This document shows, piece after piece, positions 9,670-18,414 of a DNA stretch of 64,000 nt. Positions within the stretch are counted from its first letter, which is position 1, and every line of letters begins with the position of its first letter. A model generated the notes under the pieces. The model saw nothing but the letters and a program-made list of their open reading frames with translations. It was not told the DNA's origin and did not search any database. The translations under genes were made by a program, and so were the position numbers. The stretch is from Calothrix sp. PCC 6303 (lineage in GTDB: Bacteria; Cyanobacteriota; Cyanobacteriia; Cyanobacteriales; Nostocaceae), in contig NC_019751.1 in the NCBI RefSeq assembly GCF_000317435.1, positions 2,542,001-2,606,000 of the forward strand. The letters run 5' to 3'.

Positions 9670-9697
9670 TACTGACTATTCGCTACTCACTACTCAC
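9670..9697. repeat. Heptanucleotide (STRR-type) array, 4 units
   Basis: The units are CTACTGA, CTATTCG, CTACTCA and CTACTCA. It is the same 7-bp periodicity seen elsewhere in the window. Confidence 0.6.
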
Positions 9698-10083
9698 TCC
9701 CCTTAGCCTTGGATTCTCAAAAACCCCGAAAATACAGAAATTTACCAGACATATCCGGAAGAATTTTCAAAATTTACACAGTCTTTATCTATCGGATCTT
9801 CATATTTAGCGAATTAGTATATAAAGATATTTCAGTTCATGTAGGTATTTCAGCGGATTTTCCCAGTGAATATCTTCATATAAATAATTATTTGAAATTA
9901 AAGTTCTCGGTAATACTTGCCAAATTGGCAACAACTTGTGAGAACATGATTGAGGGCATTCGCACTTCTGTGCGTTGGCGACACTCTAGCAGGGAGTATC
10001 GATCTACCAAATCAAGCCTTGGAAAAGCAGAGAGATGTAATTCATCTCTGCAACACTGGTAATGGAAACTAAAACGTGAATGT

Positions 10084-11166
10084 ATGCAGACATTTTTAGT
10101 TACAGGTGGAGTCGGTTTCATCGGATCTAACTTCATCCTCAAAGCTAGAAAGCAAAAGTGGGCTAATATCATCAACCTAGACAAGCTAACCTATGCCAGC
10201 AATCCCCATAATTTGGCTGAATTACAGGGCGACAACGGGTATAAATTTGTTCAAGGTGACATTGCCGATAGTCGGCTAATACAGGACTTATTAGCAAAGC
10301 ATCAACCTGATGCAATTATTAACTTTGCTGCCGAAAGTCATGTAGATAGGTCAATTATTAGTCCAGAAAATTTTATTCAAACCAATGTAGTTGGGACGTT
10401 TAATCTCCTAGAAGCCAGCAAAAATTACTGGAATCAATTATCTCCCCAACAAGGTAAAACATTCCGTTTTTTACACATCTCTACTGATGAAGTGTACGGT
10501 TCCTTAGAACCCAGTGCGTCAGCTTTTAGAGAAGATACTCCCTATAATCCCAATAGCCCATATGCTGCTTCTAAAGCCAGTTCAGATCACTTAGTTCGAG
10601 CTTACCAGCATACATACGGTTTACCAACATTAACAACTAATTGCTCAAATAATTACGGTTCTTATCAATTCCCTGAAAAACTTATTCCCTTAATGATCAT
10701 CAATGCCTTAAATGGCAAACAATTACCAATTTATGGAGATGGTCAAAATATCCGTGATTGGCTATATGTTGAAGATCACTGTGAGGCAATCTATCTAGTT
10801 TTACAACAGAGTGAAATAGGTCAAACCTATAATATTGGAGGAAATAACGAACTTGCAAATATCACAGTTGTGGAGCAAATTTGTACGATATTAGATGAAT
10901 TAGTCCCTAAATCTAACTTTAAATACTCTTCCCTCATTACCTATATAAAAGATAGACCAGGACACGATCGACGTTATGCCGTTGATTGTAGTAAAATTAA
11001 ACACGACTTGGGATGGGAACCCAAAGAAAACTTTGCCAGTGGTTTAACAAAAACCATTCAATGGTACCTAAATAACACAGCTTGGATTGAACAAATTCAA
11101 TCAGGAACTTACCAAAATTGGATTCGACAAAACTATGAAAACAGAAAAATATCACTATCCACCTAA
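10084..11166 (+). CDS. rfbB: dTDP-glucose 4,6-dehydratase
   Basis: This 360-aa extended short-chain dehydrogenase converts dTDP-glucose to dTDP-4-keto-6-deoxyglucose, the second step of dTDP-L-rhamnose synthesis. The NAD-binding motif TGGVGFIGSN is at the N-terminus (a Val replaces the usual Ala in GGAG). The catalytic STDEVYG is near residue 135, and the Tyr-x3-Lys pair is in YAASKASSDH near residue 160. The gene is complete. It is separated from rfbA by a 545-bp repeat-filled spacer, unlike the tight rfbC-rfbD arrangement, so it may be transcribed separately or the spacer may be a later insertion. Confidence 0.96.
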   Translation: MQTFLVTGGVGFIGSNFILKARKQKWANIINLDKLTYASNPHNLAELQGDNGYKFVQGDIADSRLIQDLLAKHQPDAIINFAAESHVDRSIISPENFIQTNVVGTFNLLEASKNYWNQLSPQQGKTFRFLHISTDEVYGSLEPSASAFREDTPYNPNSPYAASKASSDHLVRAYQHTYGLPTLTTNCSNNYGSYQFPEKLIPLMIINALNGKQLPIYGDGQNIRDWLYVEDHCEAIYLVLQQSEIGQTYNIGGNNELANITVVEQICTILDELVPKSNFKYSSLITYIKDRPGHDRRYAVDCSKIKHDLGWEPKENFASGLTKTIQWYLNNTAWIEQIQSGTYQNWIRQNYENRKISLST

Positions 11167-11212
11167 TAGTCTGTCAATAAAATTTTGATGGTTATATACA
11201 CATCCACAATCC

Positions 11213-11243
11213 TGTAGAGACGTAGCAGTGCTACATCTCTACA
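11213..11243. repeat. 31-nt palindromic interspersed repeat, copy 2
   Basis: Same element as 5226-5256 with a single change (CTACATCTCT for CTACGTCTCT) that breaks one pair of the stem. Confidence 0.75.
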
Positions 11244-11373
11244 ACCGTCATTTTTATATTGACAGACTACTAATACCAATTTGATATGAAGCTGAATCAT
11301 AAAGAACCCCACCCTAACCCTCCCCGAAATCAGCGAGGAAACAAGAATTTAGTTCCCCCTCCCCGCAAGCCTA

Positions 11374-11594
11374 CGGTGTACACACAAGTCCAAGTAAAGT
11401 AATAACAGGTAAATCCCTCACTCCGTCTGGGATTGAAAATCCTAGTCTCACAGCAAAAGTCCATTTCAATGGACTAAAAACTAAAAATATTCAGTCATCT
11501 TGTAGATGACTTTAGCTATTAGACGGCGGTTTCAACCGTTGACGGGCGTGGAATTATAAAAAATATAGGGAATTCGATACTTGTGTGTACACCG
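11374..11594. mobile_element. MITE-like element with perfect 16-bp inverted ends
   Basis: CGGTGTACACACAAGT (11374-11389) and its exact complement ACTTGTGTGTACACCG (11579-11594) bound a 221-bp unit with no coding capacity. Inside are the structured repeat copy 2 (11420-11465) and palindromes AGTCCATT-TC-AATGGACT, GTCATCT..AGATGAC and GCGGTT-TC-AACCGT. It is embedded in a GC-rich interspersed repeat. No clear target duplication is seen. Confidence 0.45.
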
Positions 11595-11711
11595 CAGCCC
11601 TGTGGGGGAGAGGTACCCTGCGGGAAGCAAGCTATGGAGAGGGGTTCCTCGGTCAGTTTTGCAATTTTTCAAAGATCTTCTTCAATCTAAAACCAAAATT
11701 ATCAATATTAC

Positions 11712-12581
11712 ATGAAAGGTATTATCTTAGCTGGCGGATCAGGAACTCGACTTTATCCACTCACTCAAGTAGTGAGTAAGCAACTAATGCCAGTTTATGA
11801 TAAGCCAATGATTTATTATCCCCTCTCAACATTAATGTTGGCAGGAATCCGCGAAATACTCATAATTTCCACACCCGAACATCTACCATTATTTCAACAA
11901 CTTTTACAAGATGGTAGCCAATGGGGTTTAAAATTTAGCTACATAGAACAACCAAAACCTGAAGGATTGGCACAAGCTTTTATCCTAGGCAAAGACTTTA
12001 TTGGTGATGACACCGTATGCTTAATTTTAGGTGATAACCTATTTTATGGACATGGCTTAGTTGAAGTATTAACTAGTGCCGCAAAGTTACAAGAAGGTGC
12101 CTTAATCTTTGGTTATCAAGTCGCAGAACCCCAACATTATGGTGTAGTAGAATTTGATAGCAATGGTCAAGTTGTCAGTTTAGAAGAAAAACCACACATA
12201 CCAAAATCTAACTATGCTGTACCTGGTATTTACTTCTATGATTCTCAAGTAGTAAAAATTGCCGAAAATCTCCAACCCTCAGCACGAAACGAATTAGAAA
12301 TTACCGATCTGAGTAGAAATTATCTCAATCAAGGAAAACTAAAAGTCGAAATACTAGGTCGTGGTTATGCTTGGTTAGATACAGGAACCCACGAATCCCT
12401 ACACCAAGCTGCCAGTTTTATTCAAACCTTGGAACAAAGACAGGGTTTAAAAGTCGCTTGTATAGAAGAAATTGCCTATCACCAAGGATATATCGATTCT
12501 GAACAACTTTATCAACTCGCAAAACCACTTATTAAAAGTAGTTATGGACAATATTTATTAAATATACTCAATTATGTTTAA
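11712..12581 (+). CDS. rfbA: Glucose-1-phosphate thymidylyltransferase
   Basis: This 289-aa enzyme makes dTDP-glucose from dTTP and glucose 1-phosphate, the committing step for dTDP-L-rhamnose. The nucleotidyltransferase signature [11 protein letters not shown] is at residues 8-18, with the lysine-containing segment [15 protein letters not shown] after it. The catalytic metal site region [10 protein letters not shown] is near residue 110, and EEKP near 165. It is full length for the short RmlA class. It lies 73 bp upstream of rfbC. No strong ribosome-binding site precedes the ATG. Confidence 0.96.
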   Translation: MKGIILAGGSGTRLYPLTQVVSKQLMPVYDKPMIYYPLSTLMLAGIREILIISTPEHLPLFQQLLQDGSQWGLKFSYIEQPKPEGLAQAFILGKDFIGDDTVCLILGDNLFYGHGLVEVLTSAAKLQEGALIFGYQVAEPQHYGVVEFDSNGQVVSLEEKPHIPKSNYAVPGIYFYDSQVVKIAENLQPSARNELEITDLSRNYLNQGKLKVEILGRGYAWLDTGTHESLHQAASFIQTLEQRQGLKVACIEEIAYHQGYIDSEQLYQLAKPLIKSSYGQYLLNILNYV

Positions 12582-12654
12582 CAATTTTGAAAGGAAATTG
12601 GTTTTGCGATCCCAAGCGTGATAATTTGTTTCAGAGAGATTAAAGGACTGCATC

Positions 12655-13200
12655 GTGAAAATAACACCAACCAAAATTCCTGACGTATTGCTAATTGAAC
12701 CAAAAATTTTTAGTGACGAACGTGGTTTTTTCTACGAAAGCTATAATCAAAAAACCTTATTCAATCAAGTAAATATTACTCAGCACTTTGTCCAGGATAA
12801 TCACTCGCGGTCTGTAAAAAACGTTCTCCGTGGTCTACACTACCAAATAAATCAACCCCAGGGAAAACTCATCAAAGCAATCCTCGGTGAAATATTCGAT
12901 GTTGCAGTTGATTTACGTACTAGTTCTCAATACTTTGGTCAATGGGTTGGTGTTAACTTAAGCGCAGAAAACAAACAGCAACTATGGATTCCACCCGGAT
13001 TTGCCCATGGCTTTTTGGTACTTTCAGATTATGCGGAAATACTATATAAAACCACAGATTTTTATGCACCAGAACATGAACGTACCATTATTTGGAATGA
13101 TCCAGAAATTGGCATTAACTGGTCTTTAACAGAATCACCCATACTTTCAGCCAAAGATCAAGCAGGTAAATATCTCAAATCAGCCGAGGTATACCCATGA
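12655..13200 (+). CDS. rfbC: dTDP-4-dehydrorhamnose 3,5-epimerase
   Basis: This 181-aa cupin-fold enzyme epimerises C3 and C5 of dTDP-4-keto-6-deoxyglucose. The start is a GTG at 12655 preceded by AAAGGA at a good distance. The catalytic histidine is in LRGLHYQ near residue 60. GKLIKAILGEIFDVAVDLR and the WIPPGFAHGF block follow as expected. Its stop overlaps the rfbD start by 4 nt (ATGA), so the two genes are translationally coupled. Confidence 0.96.
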   Translation: MKITPTKIPDVLLIEPKIFSDERGFFYESYNQKTLFNQVNITQHFVQDNHSRSVKNVLRGLHYQINQPQGKLIKAILGEIFDVAVDLRTSSQYFGQWVGVNLSAENKQQLWIPPGFAHGFLVLSDYAEILYKTTDFYAPEHERTIIWNDPEIGINWSLTESPILSAKDQAGKYLKSAEVYP

Positions 13201-14093
13201 CCAAAATACTACTTACAGGAGTCACCGGACAAGTTGGTTGGGAACTGCAAAAAAGTTTAATGAATTTGGGTGAAGTGATTTCCGTCAGTCGTGATGTCAG
13301 TAACTCCGATTTGTATATGGATTTATCGCAACCAGACAGTATTCGCCAAGTTATTCGAGAAATCAAACCCGATCTAATTATTAACCCCGGTGCATACACA
13401 GCAGTAGACAAAGCTGAATCAGAACCAGAATTAGCTATGGCAGTTAACGGTATTGCACCCGGTATTATTGCCGAAGAAGCAAAATTAATTGGTGCAGGAG
13501 TAATTCATTATTCAACAGATTATGTATTTGATGGCAAAAGCTCAAAACCCTATACGGAAATAGATCAACCAGAACCACAAAATATCTATGGTAAAACCAA
13601 ATTAGCTGGAGAAAAAGCAATTCAAGCAGTAGGAATACCACATCTAATCATTAGAACCAGTTGGGTATATGGATTACGAGGTAAAAACTTCCTGATGACA
13701 ATGTTGAAATTAGCAAAAGAACGGGAAGAATTAAAAGTTGTAGATGATCAAATTGGTTCACCTACCTGGAGTAGATTAATAGCTGAATCAACTGCAAAAA
13801 TTTTATCTTTGGGAGAATATAACTTCAAAGATTTTTTGCATCATCACAGCGGGACTTATCATCTCACCTCCACAGGTCAAACAAGTTGGTATGATTTTGC
13901 CAAAGCAATATTTGAACTGGTTCCCAATCGCAATCAGTATAAACTCCAAAATCTAGTTGCCATACCCACTGTTGAATATCCCACACCAACCAAAAGACCA
14001 GCTTTTTCTACACTTAATACAGAGAAAGTTTCTCAGACATTTGGATTAGTTCTGCCAAATTGGCGAGAAAATCTTGAACTTATTCAATTTTAG
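13197..14093 (+). CDS. rfbD: dTDP-4-dehydrorhamnose reductase
   Basis: This 298-aa enzyme performs the last reduction to dTDP-L-rhamnose. The N-terminal Rossmann motif is LLTGVTGQVGWEL, STDYVFDG is near residue 105 and the Tyr-x3-Lys pair is in YGKTKLAGE near residue 130. The start codon lies inside the end of rfbC (ATGA overlap). With rfbB, rfbA and rfbC it completes the rhamnose donor pathway for the neighbouring EPS glycosyltransferases. Confidence 0.96.
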   Translation: MTKILLTGVTGQVGWELQKSLMNLGEVISVSRDVSNSDLYMDLSQPDSIRQVIREIKPDLIINPGAYTAVDKAESEPELAMAVNGIAPGIIAEEAKLIGAGVIHYSTDYVFDGKSSKPYTEIDQPEPQNIYGKTKLAGEKAIQAVGIPHLIIRTSWVYGLRGKNFLMTMLKLAKEREELKVVDDQIGSPTWSRLIAESTAKILSLGEYNFKDFLHHHSGTYHLTSTGQTSWYDFAKAIFELVPNRNQYKLQNLVAIPTVEYPTPTKRPAFSTLNTEKVSQTFGLVLPNWRENLELIQF

Positions 14094-14253
14094 GTAGCTA
14101 GCAACTAACGTTAGCAGTACTAGCTTTTTCAAGGTGGTAAATAGAGAAGCTAAAGCAAGAAATATATTTTTCAAAATTTCTCGTGGAAAAGAGTCGCACC
14201 CAAATTGATTTGCTAGCTGTAGCGGCATCTGTATCGAACAGCTTGCACCATAA

Positions 14254-14511
14254 ATTCCAGCCAATAAGCCGCCAAAAACTGAGAATCTACGACCTTTTCA
14301 TCAAGAACGCGATCGCGATTACGTATTTGAAGCTGTGGAAGGTAGTACCACAGTTTATATGACCGCTCAAATTAAAGGGGTTAGTGTGGGAAATTATATC
14401 GTTTGATGCCATGATTCCCAAGTATGCCGATATCGAGTCGAACAAATCGACTATTATGCCAATCCTTCCGATATGTGGACGGCACAAATCGAACGAATCG
14501 GGAACGGGTAA
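14254..14511 (+). pseudogene. Decayed paralogue of the 8823-9170 gene
   Basis: The frame reads RDRDYVFEAVEGSTTVYMTA..GVSVGNYIV, a TGA stop at 14404-14406, then continues in the same frame as YRVEQIDYYANPSDMWTAQ to TAA at 14509. This aligns along its length with the 115-aa protein at 8823-9170. It has no plausible start codon: the frame is closed by TAA at 14251. The remnant lies in the same direction as the intact copy, just after rfbD. A sequencing error at the TGA cannot be excluded, but the missing start supports decay. Confidence 0.75.
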
Positions 14512-14529
14512 TTGTGGTTTAGCTATAAT

Positions 14530-15942
14530 TTAGCTAATTAATAACAAGCGCTTTACCCAACCCTTTAATGTTTTGGGATTTTTTAATTCTGTTTTTGGTT
14601 GTTCTGCCGTAGAGTATGTTTTCCTATATTGATGCTCTTGGTATTGAATGGCAATAATGCTGCTGATGTACAGCATGTATCCCGGTTCCTCCATTTGCGA
14701 CAAAACCAAGCCAAAGAGAAACACGCAAATTACAAACAACCGTGAGATATCATCCACGCAAATCCTCCGCCACACAACCGACCAAATATAGATAAACGAA
14801 GCCAATCCCAAAAATCCCAAGTCTCCCCAAATTCCAGCCCAACCAAATAGGGGCGAAAACATACTCGATTGGTCGCCCAACCAGCTATCGCGTACTGCGT
14901 TCCAAACCTCATTACTAGCTGGATGGATGGTGATTCCCAGTGGTATTAATATTTCTCGATAGTCTTTGATTAGCCAACCCCCCAACCGTCCCACTGTGTG
15001 ACCTGGACCCAAACCCAACCACTGGTTCCAGAAGGATTGATAGTAACTGGGGACGATGCGAAATATGGATGTTTTGAGTAAGGTTGCTTCTCCATCCGGA
15101 CCGTAGATTTCCGGTCGAATCCAAGTTTTGAAAGCTCTAAATTCGGGAATATTTTGTACACACCAGTAAAATCCAGCGATTAAGATAATTCCTACAATCA
15201 AATATTGTAGTAATTTTCCGATATTTTTAAACTTAGTTAGTAATAAAATCATCCATGCTAGGGCAAAGATTAATATGGACTGTTTCGCATCAGCGATATT
15301 CATGTGCCAAATCGTGATGAGGAGTATGCTTAAGCGCAACCAAATAGGAATTATTTTTGCGCTTAAAACATAAAAAGCACCGAAGGATAGAGCTACGGAT
15401 GCACCAACAACGTGACCTGCTCCCTGACCGATGAAAACTCCTTTGATGTTATCTGCTCCTCCCGCTCCCAGCAGATGCAATCTAAACACATAATATTGTA
15501 TGTATGCAAATATAGTATTGATAAATCCAGCAAAGACGATATGCGATCGCAGCCCTTTGATTCTTTCCCAGGTCATAGGAACACAGATAATTGCTAGTAG
15601 CAACAGAAAATGTTCACACAATAGGAGAAAATTGAGAATATAGTTGATAAAACCAGCTTTATTGACAAAGGCACTGGCAACATTAACCGTAAAAAAGATA
15701 AATAAAGCGAAAATTATTTCCTTAACTGCGGCAATTTGAGCTTTATTTTTGATGCGGGTTTTCGTCAGAATAAATATACAAGCCCAAGGAACAATGAGAA
15801 GATGCAAAAAGTTGATTGCAGATGGGATACCAACCGACGTAAAAATACGAATATAAAATGTAGTGTAAAATCCCAATAATATTAATGTGGAAAAAGCAAT
15901 GAAAGCACTCTTTTTCGTTTTGAGTAAAACAGGGGTATTCAT
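14530..15942 (-). CDS. O-antigen ligase / Wzy-like polymerase membrane protein
   Basis: This 470-aa integral membrane protein has roughly ten to twelve hydrophobic segments, beginning with IAFSTLILLGFYTTFYI. A large extracytoplasmic loop (about residues 270-360) contains GLGPGHTVGRLG and HPASNEVWNAVRDSW. This topology is typical of the O-antigen ligase/polymerase superfamily, which joins lipid-linked repeat units or transfers polymer to an acceptor. Sequence alone does not separate ligase from polymerase. The ATG at 15942 is chosen; a GTG at 15960 is possible. It is the last gene of the minus-strand glycosyltransferase block and ends convergently against the pseudogene at 14254. Confidence 0.72.
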   Translation of the reverse strand: MNTPVLLKTKKSAFIAFSTLILLGFYTTFYIRIFTSVGIPSAINFLHLLIVPWACIFILTKTRIKNKAQIAAVKEIIFALFIFFTVNVASAFVNKAGFINYILNFLLLCEHFLLLLAIICVPMTWERIKGLRSHIVFAGFINTIFAYIQYYVFRLHLLGAGGADNIKGVFIGQGAGHVVGASVALSFGAFYVLSAKIIPIWLRLSILLITIWHMNIADAKQSILIFALAWMILLLTKFKNIGKLLQYLIVGIILIAGFYWCVQNIPEFRAFKTWIRPEIYGPDGEATLLKTSIFRIVPSYYQSFWNQWLGLGPGHTVGRLGGWLIKDYREILIPLGITIHPASNEVWNAVRDSWLGDQSSMFSPLFGWAGIWGDLGFLGLASFIYIWSVVWRRICVDDISRLFVICVFLFGLVLSQMEEPGYMLYISSIIAIQYQEHQYRKTYSTAEQPKTELKNPKTLKGWVKRLLLIS

Positions 15943-16100
15943 ATTTTTTGGCGATCGCACAACTGTTGTTTGGATTGATGTTCGACTTTATATTTAATTT
16001 TTTACTTAAATTTATGTTAGTCCTAAAAAAGTAATGTTTTTGGGATGATAATGCGCTATGCAAAGTGCAAAAATTTATCACATCTTTAGGACTACCCTAT

Positions 16101-17261
16101 TTACTTTTTACCAACCAAACCATAAATCTCCATCAATTTGGTGTAGCTTTTTTGGGGGGTATATTTGGTTTCATATTCGTTTCTGACTACCAAACGCATT
16201 CGATCGAATTCTGCGGGATGGTTCAATACCCATTCCACTTGCTCTACCAAGTCTTCGACGTTACCCGGTTGAAATTGCAATCCGGTTCTGCCATGTTCTA
16301 CCAATTCCGCGATCGCACCAATTTTGGCGGCAATCACGGGAGTACCCTTGGCAAATGCTTCTGCTGCCACCCGTCCGAAGGTTTCGTACCATTCAGAGGG
16401 AAAAATCAACACCCTGGCACTACCCATGAGACGGTGAACTTCTGGCATCGGTTGTCTGCCCAACCATTCAACTTGGGGTAATTTTTGAGTAATTTGTTGG
16501 ACTCGCTCTGACAGAGGACCATCCCCAACTATTTTCAAAGGCATTTTGCCACCGATTTTTTCCCAAGCCGAAAGTAGGGTATCTAATCCCTTTTCCACTG
16601 ACAACCTGCCGACAAAGAGAGCATATCCACCACTGCCATCTCCCATACCGGGATCGGGAATAAAGTTGGGTTTGACGGCGATTTTTTCGGGGGGAAATCC
16701 CGCAGCGATGAATTTTTGTCGGGCAAATTCCGTCAGGCAGATGTATTTATTTACCATTTTTGTCCAGGTTTGTAGCGATCGATGGGTGACGAGCATCGAT
16801 GCGACGACTGCACTTGCGGCTTTGTTTTCTCGGTAGCAGCCATTGATAACACCGGGGTAGGGAATAAATTTCCCCAAACAGTCTTCGCAGACTTGACCTT
16901 CGCGGAAAAATAAACCGTTGGAACAGAGCAAGCGATAATTCCGTAATGTTTGCACGACAGGAACCCCTGCCGATTTGGCTGCGTAGTAGATGGAAGGGGA
17001 AATCAGGGGGAAGAAATTTTGCACATGCATCAAGTCCATGGGGGATTTTTGCAGTTTTTCCCGGACAATATTGTAGGATTCATCCGACCAAATCGTTCGC
17101 AGTGCCATTTTTGCAGCACCAATGGTTGCAACGCGATCGTTATGTTCTTCGTACACATCAACTTCGTGTCCCATTTCCCGCAATAGTCTCTCTTCCGATT
17201 CTCGGGATTCGTCTTCTCCACCACGGATTTGATAGTTATTGTGGACGCTCAAAATTCGCAT
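16101..17261 (-). CDS. Glycosyltransferase family 4 (GT-B)
   Basis: This 386-aa retaining glycosyltransferase presumably adds a sugar to an EPS lipid-linked intermediate at the inner face of the membrane. The N-terminal GT-B domain begins MRILSVHNNYQIRGGED. A cysteine-bearing segment (CEDCLGKF) is near residue 130. The C-terminal nucleotide-sugar domain has YALFVGRLSVEKGLDTLL and an E-x7-E type motif in YETFGRVAAEAFAKGTPV. One nucleotide separates its start from the stop of the upstream gene at 17263, so the two are coupled. Donor and acceptor cannot be deduced. Confidence 0.9.
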   Translation of the reverse strand: MRILSVHNNYQIRGGEDESRESEERLLREMGHEVDVYEEHNDRVATIGAAKMALRTIWSDESYNIVREKLQKSPMDLMHVQNFFPLISPSIYYAAKSAGVPVVQTLRNYRLLCSNGLFFREGQVCEDCLGKFIPYPGVINGCYRENKAASAVVASMLVTHRSLQTWTKMVNKYICLTEFARQKFIAAGFPPEKIAVKPNFIPDPGMGDGSGGYALFVGRLSVEKGLDTLLSAWEKIGGKMPLKIVGDGPLSERVQQITQKLPQVEWLGRQPMPEVHRLMGSARVLIFPSEWYETFGRVAAEAFAKGTPVIAAKIGAIAELVEHGRTGLQFQPGNVEDLVEQVEWVLNHPAEFDRMRLVVRNEYETKYTPQKSYTKLMEIYGLVGKK

Positions 17262-17262
17262 T

Positions 17263-18414
17263 CTACTTCCCCTTATGAATAATCCCTGCTAATACCGATC
17301 GATAAATATCTTCTAAAGCTTGATTTTGTTTGTGGAGATTGAAGTGCGCTCGTACCCTTTCTATTCCCTTGTTACTAAACTTTTGCCACAAATCCCTATC
17401 ATTTAAAAGTTTTAAAATATACTGTGCCAATTTTTCACTATCGCCTTCCTTTGCCAGCAGTCCAGTTTCTCCATGGCTTACTGCTTCGGAAATGCCACCG
17501 TGATCAAAACTGACGACGGGCAATCCTACTGCTTGGGCTTCGGCAAAAACGATACCAAATCCCTCAGAATCTCCCGAACTAGCACGGATACTGGGAACAC
17601 AAAAAACCCTGGCTCTGTGCATCCAGGATTTCACTACATCAGAGGGTTGGACTCCCAGAAACCGGTAATTTACCAGGTTTGATTTTGCCAAATGTTCTAG
17701 GTTCGATCGCAATTCCCCATCCCCAATAATTACCAATTGCACTTCTGGCATGGTGGCTTGAACTCGGTACATGGCTTGCATGAGATATTCACAACCCTTT
17801 TTTTCCACCAATCTACCGACGAATAGAACGATCGGCTCCCTTTGAATATCGGGATTGGGTTGGAAAATTTGGGTATCGACACCGATGTAGTGGACTTTTA
17901 TTTTCTCTTCGGGAAAATTTTGACGGATGAGTTCGGACTTGAGAAACTCCGACACGGTGATGAATAAATTGGTTTCGTGCTTGAGTTTTTCCCGACGTTG
18001 GAGGTAAAGCCTGGTACTGATGGATTGGGTACGGGCATAGCGATCGCTCATTGTCGCATCTAAACCGTGGAAGGTGACGATCGAAGGTACCTGTAATTGA
18101 CGAACCAAGGGAAGTGCCAAAGCTCCGCAAACTCCAAAATGGGCATGAACTAAAGCAGGAGCGAGTTGTTGGACTTTCTGGTAAAGTTGGGGGGCAATTC
18201 CCAAAAACTTAAAACCCAGCTCTCGAATAGAACCGATAACACCACCGTTGTTGACAACCAAAGTTCGATCGATCGGTAATTCCAATCCTCCAACGAATTT
18301 GGCTCCCACGTAGTAGGGGGTAAATGTTTTCAAACCTTCGGCTTGAGCGCGAATAAAGGTTTCCGATTTGGCTAGCAAGCGACCGTTGAATACGACTAAA
18401 TTCGGGTTAGGCAT
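17263..18414 (-). CDS. Glycosyltransferase family 4 (WcaL-like)
   Basis: This 383-aa GT-B enzyme opens with VVFNGRLLAKSETFIRAQ, an arrangement like colanic-acid WcaL-type transferases. VHAHFGVCGALALPL is near residue 92. The C-terminal domain has IVLFVGRLVEKKGCEYL and SGDSEGFGIVFAEAQAVGLP, the latter carrying the E-x7-E pair. Its start overlaps the end of the upstream gene by 8 nt (18407-18414). It belongs to the coupled minus-strand EPS block. Sugar specificity is unknown. Confidence 0.9.
   Translation of the reverse strand: MPNPNLVVFNGRLLAKSETFIRAQAEGLKTFTPYYVGAKFVGGLELPIDRTLVVNNGGVIGSIRELGFKFLGIAPQLYQKVQQLAPALVHAHFGVCGALALPLVRQLQVPSIVTFHGLDATMSDRYARTQSISTRLYLQRREKLKHETNLFITVSEFLKSELIRQNFPEEKIKVHYIGVDTQIFQPNPDIQREPIVLFVGRLVEKKGCEYLMQAMYRVQATMPEVQLVIIGDGELRSNLEHLAKSNLVNYRFLGVQPSDVVKSWMHRARVFCVPSIRASSGDSEGFGIVFAEAQAVGLPVVSFDHGGISEAVSHGETGLLAKEGDSEKLAQYILKLLNDRDLWQKFSNKGIERVRAHFNLHKQNQALEDIYRSVLAGIIHKGK

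Larger units (their letters stand above)
9171..10083. other. Long spacer before rfbB with a MITE-like element
   Basis: About 900 bp without a supported gene. It contains a candidate non-autonomous insertion (9256-9530) and a four-unit heptamer array at 9670-9697. A short imperfect hairpin lies just ahead of rfbB (AGAGATG at 10031 / CATCTCT at 10043). Open frames at 9278-9499 and 9709-10062 lack recognisable domains. Confidence 0.5.
11167..11711. other. Repeat-filled spacer between rfbB and rfbA
   Basis: This spacer contains the second 31-nt palindrome, GC-rich repeat flanks (ACCCCACCCTAACCCTCCCC near 11308), a MITE-like element (11374-11594) and three small palindromes inside it. No credible protein gene is present. 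Confidence 0.6.

Noticed and set aside
9709-10062. 117-codon open frame before rfbB
   Set aside because: No start signal, no domain, and it runs through repeat-like and hairpin sequence directly into the rfbB leader.
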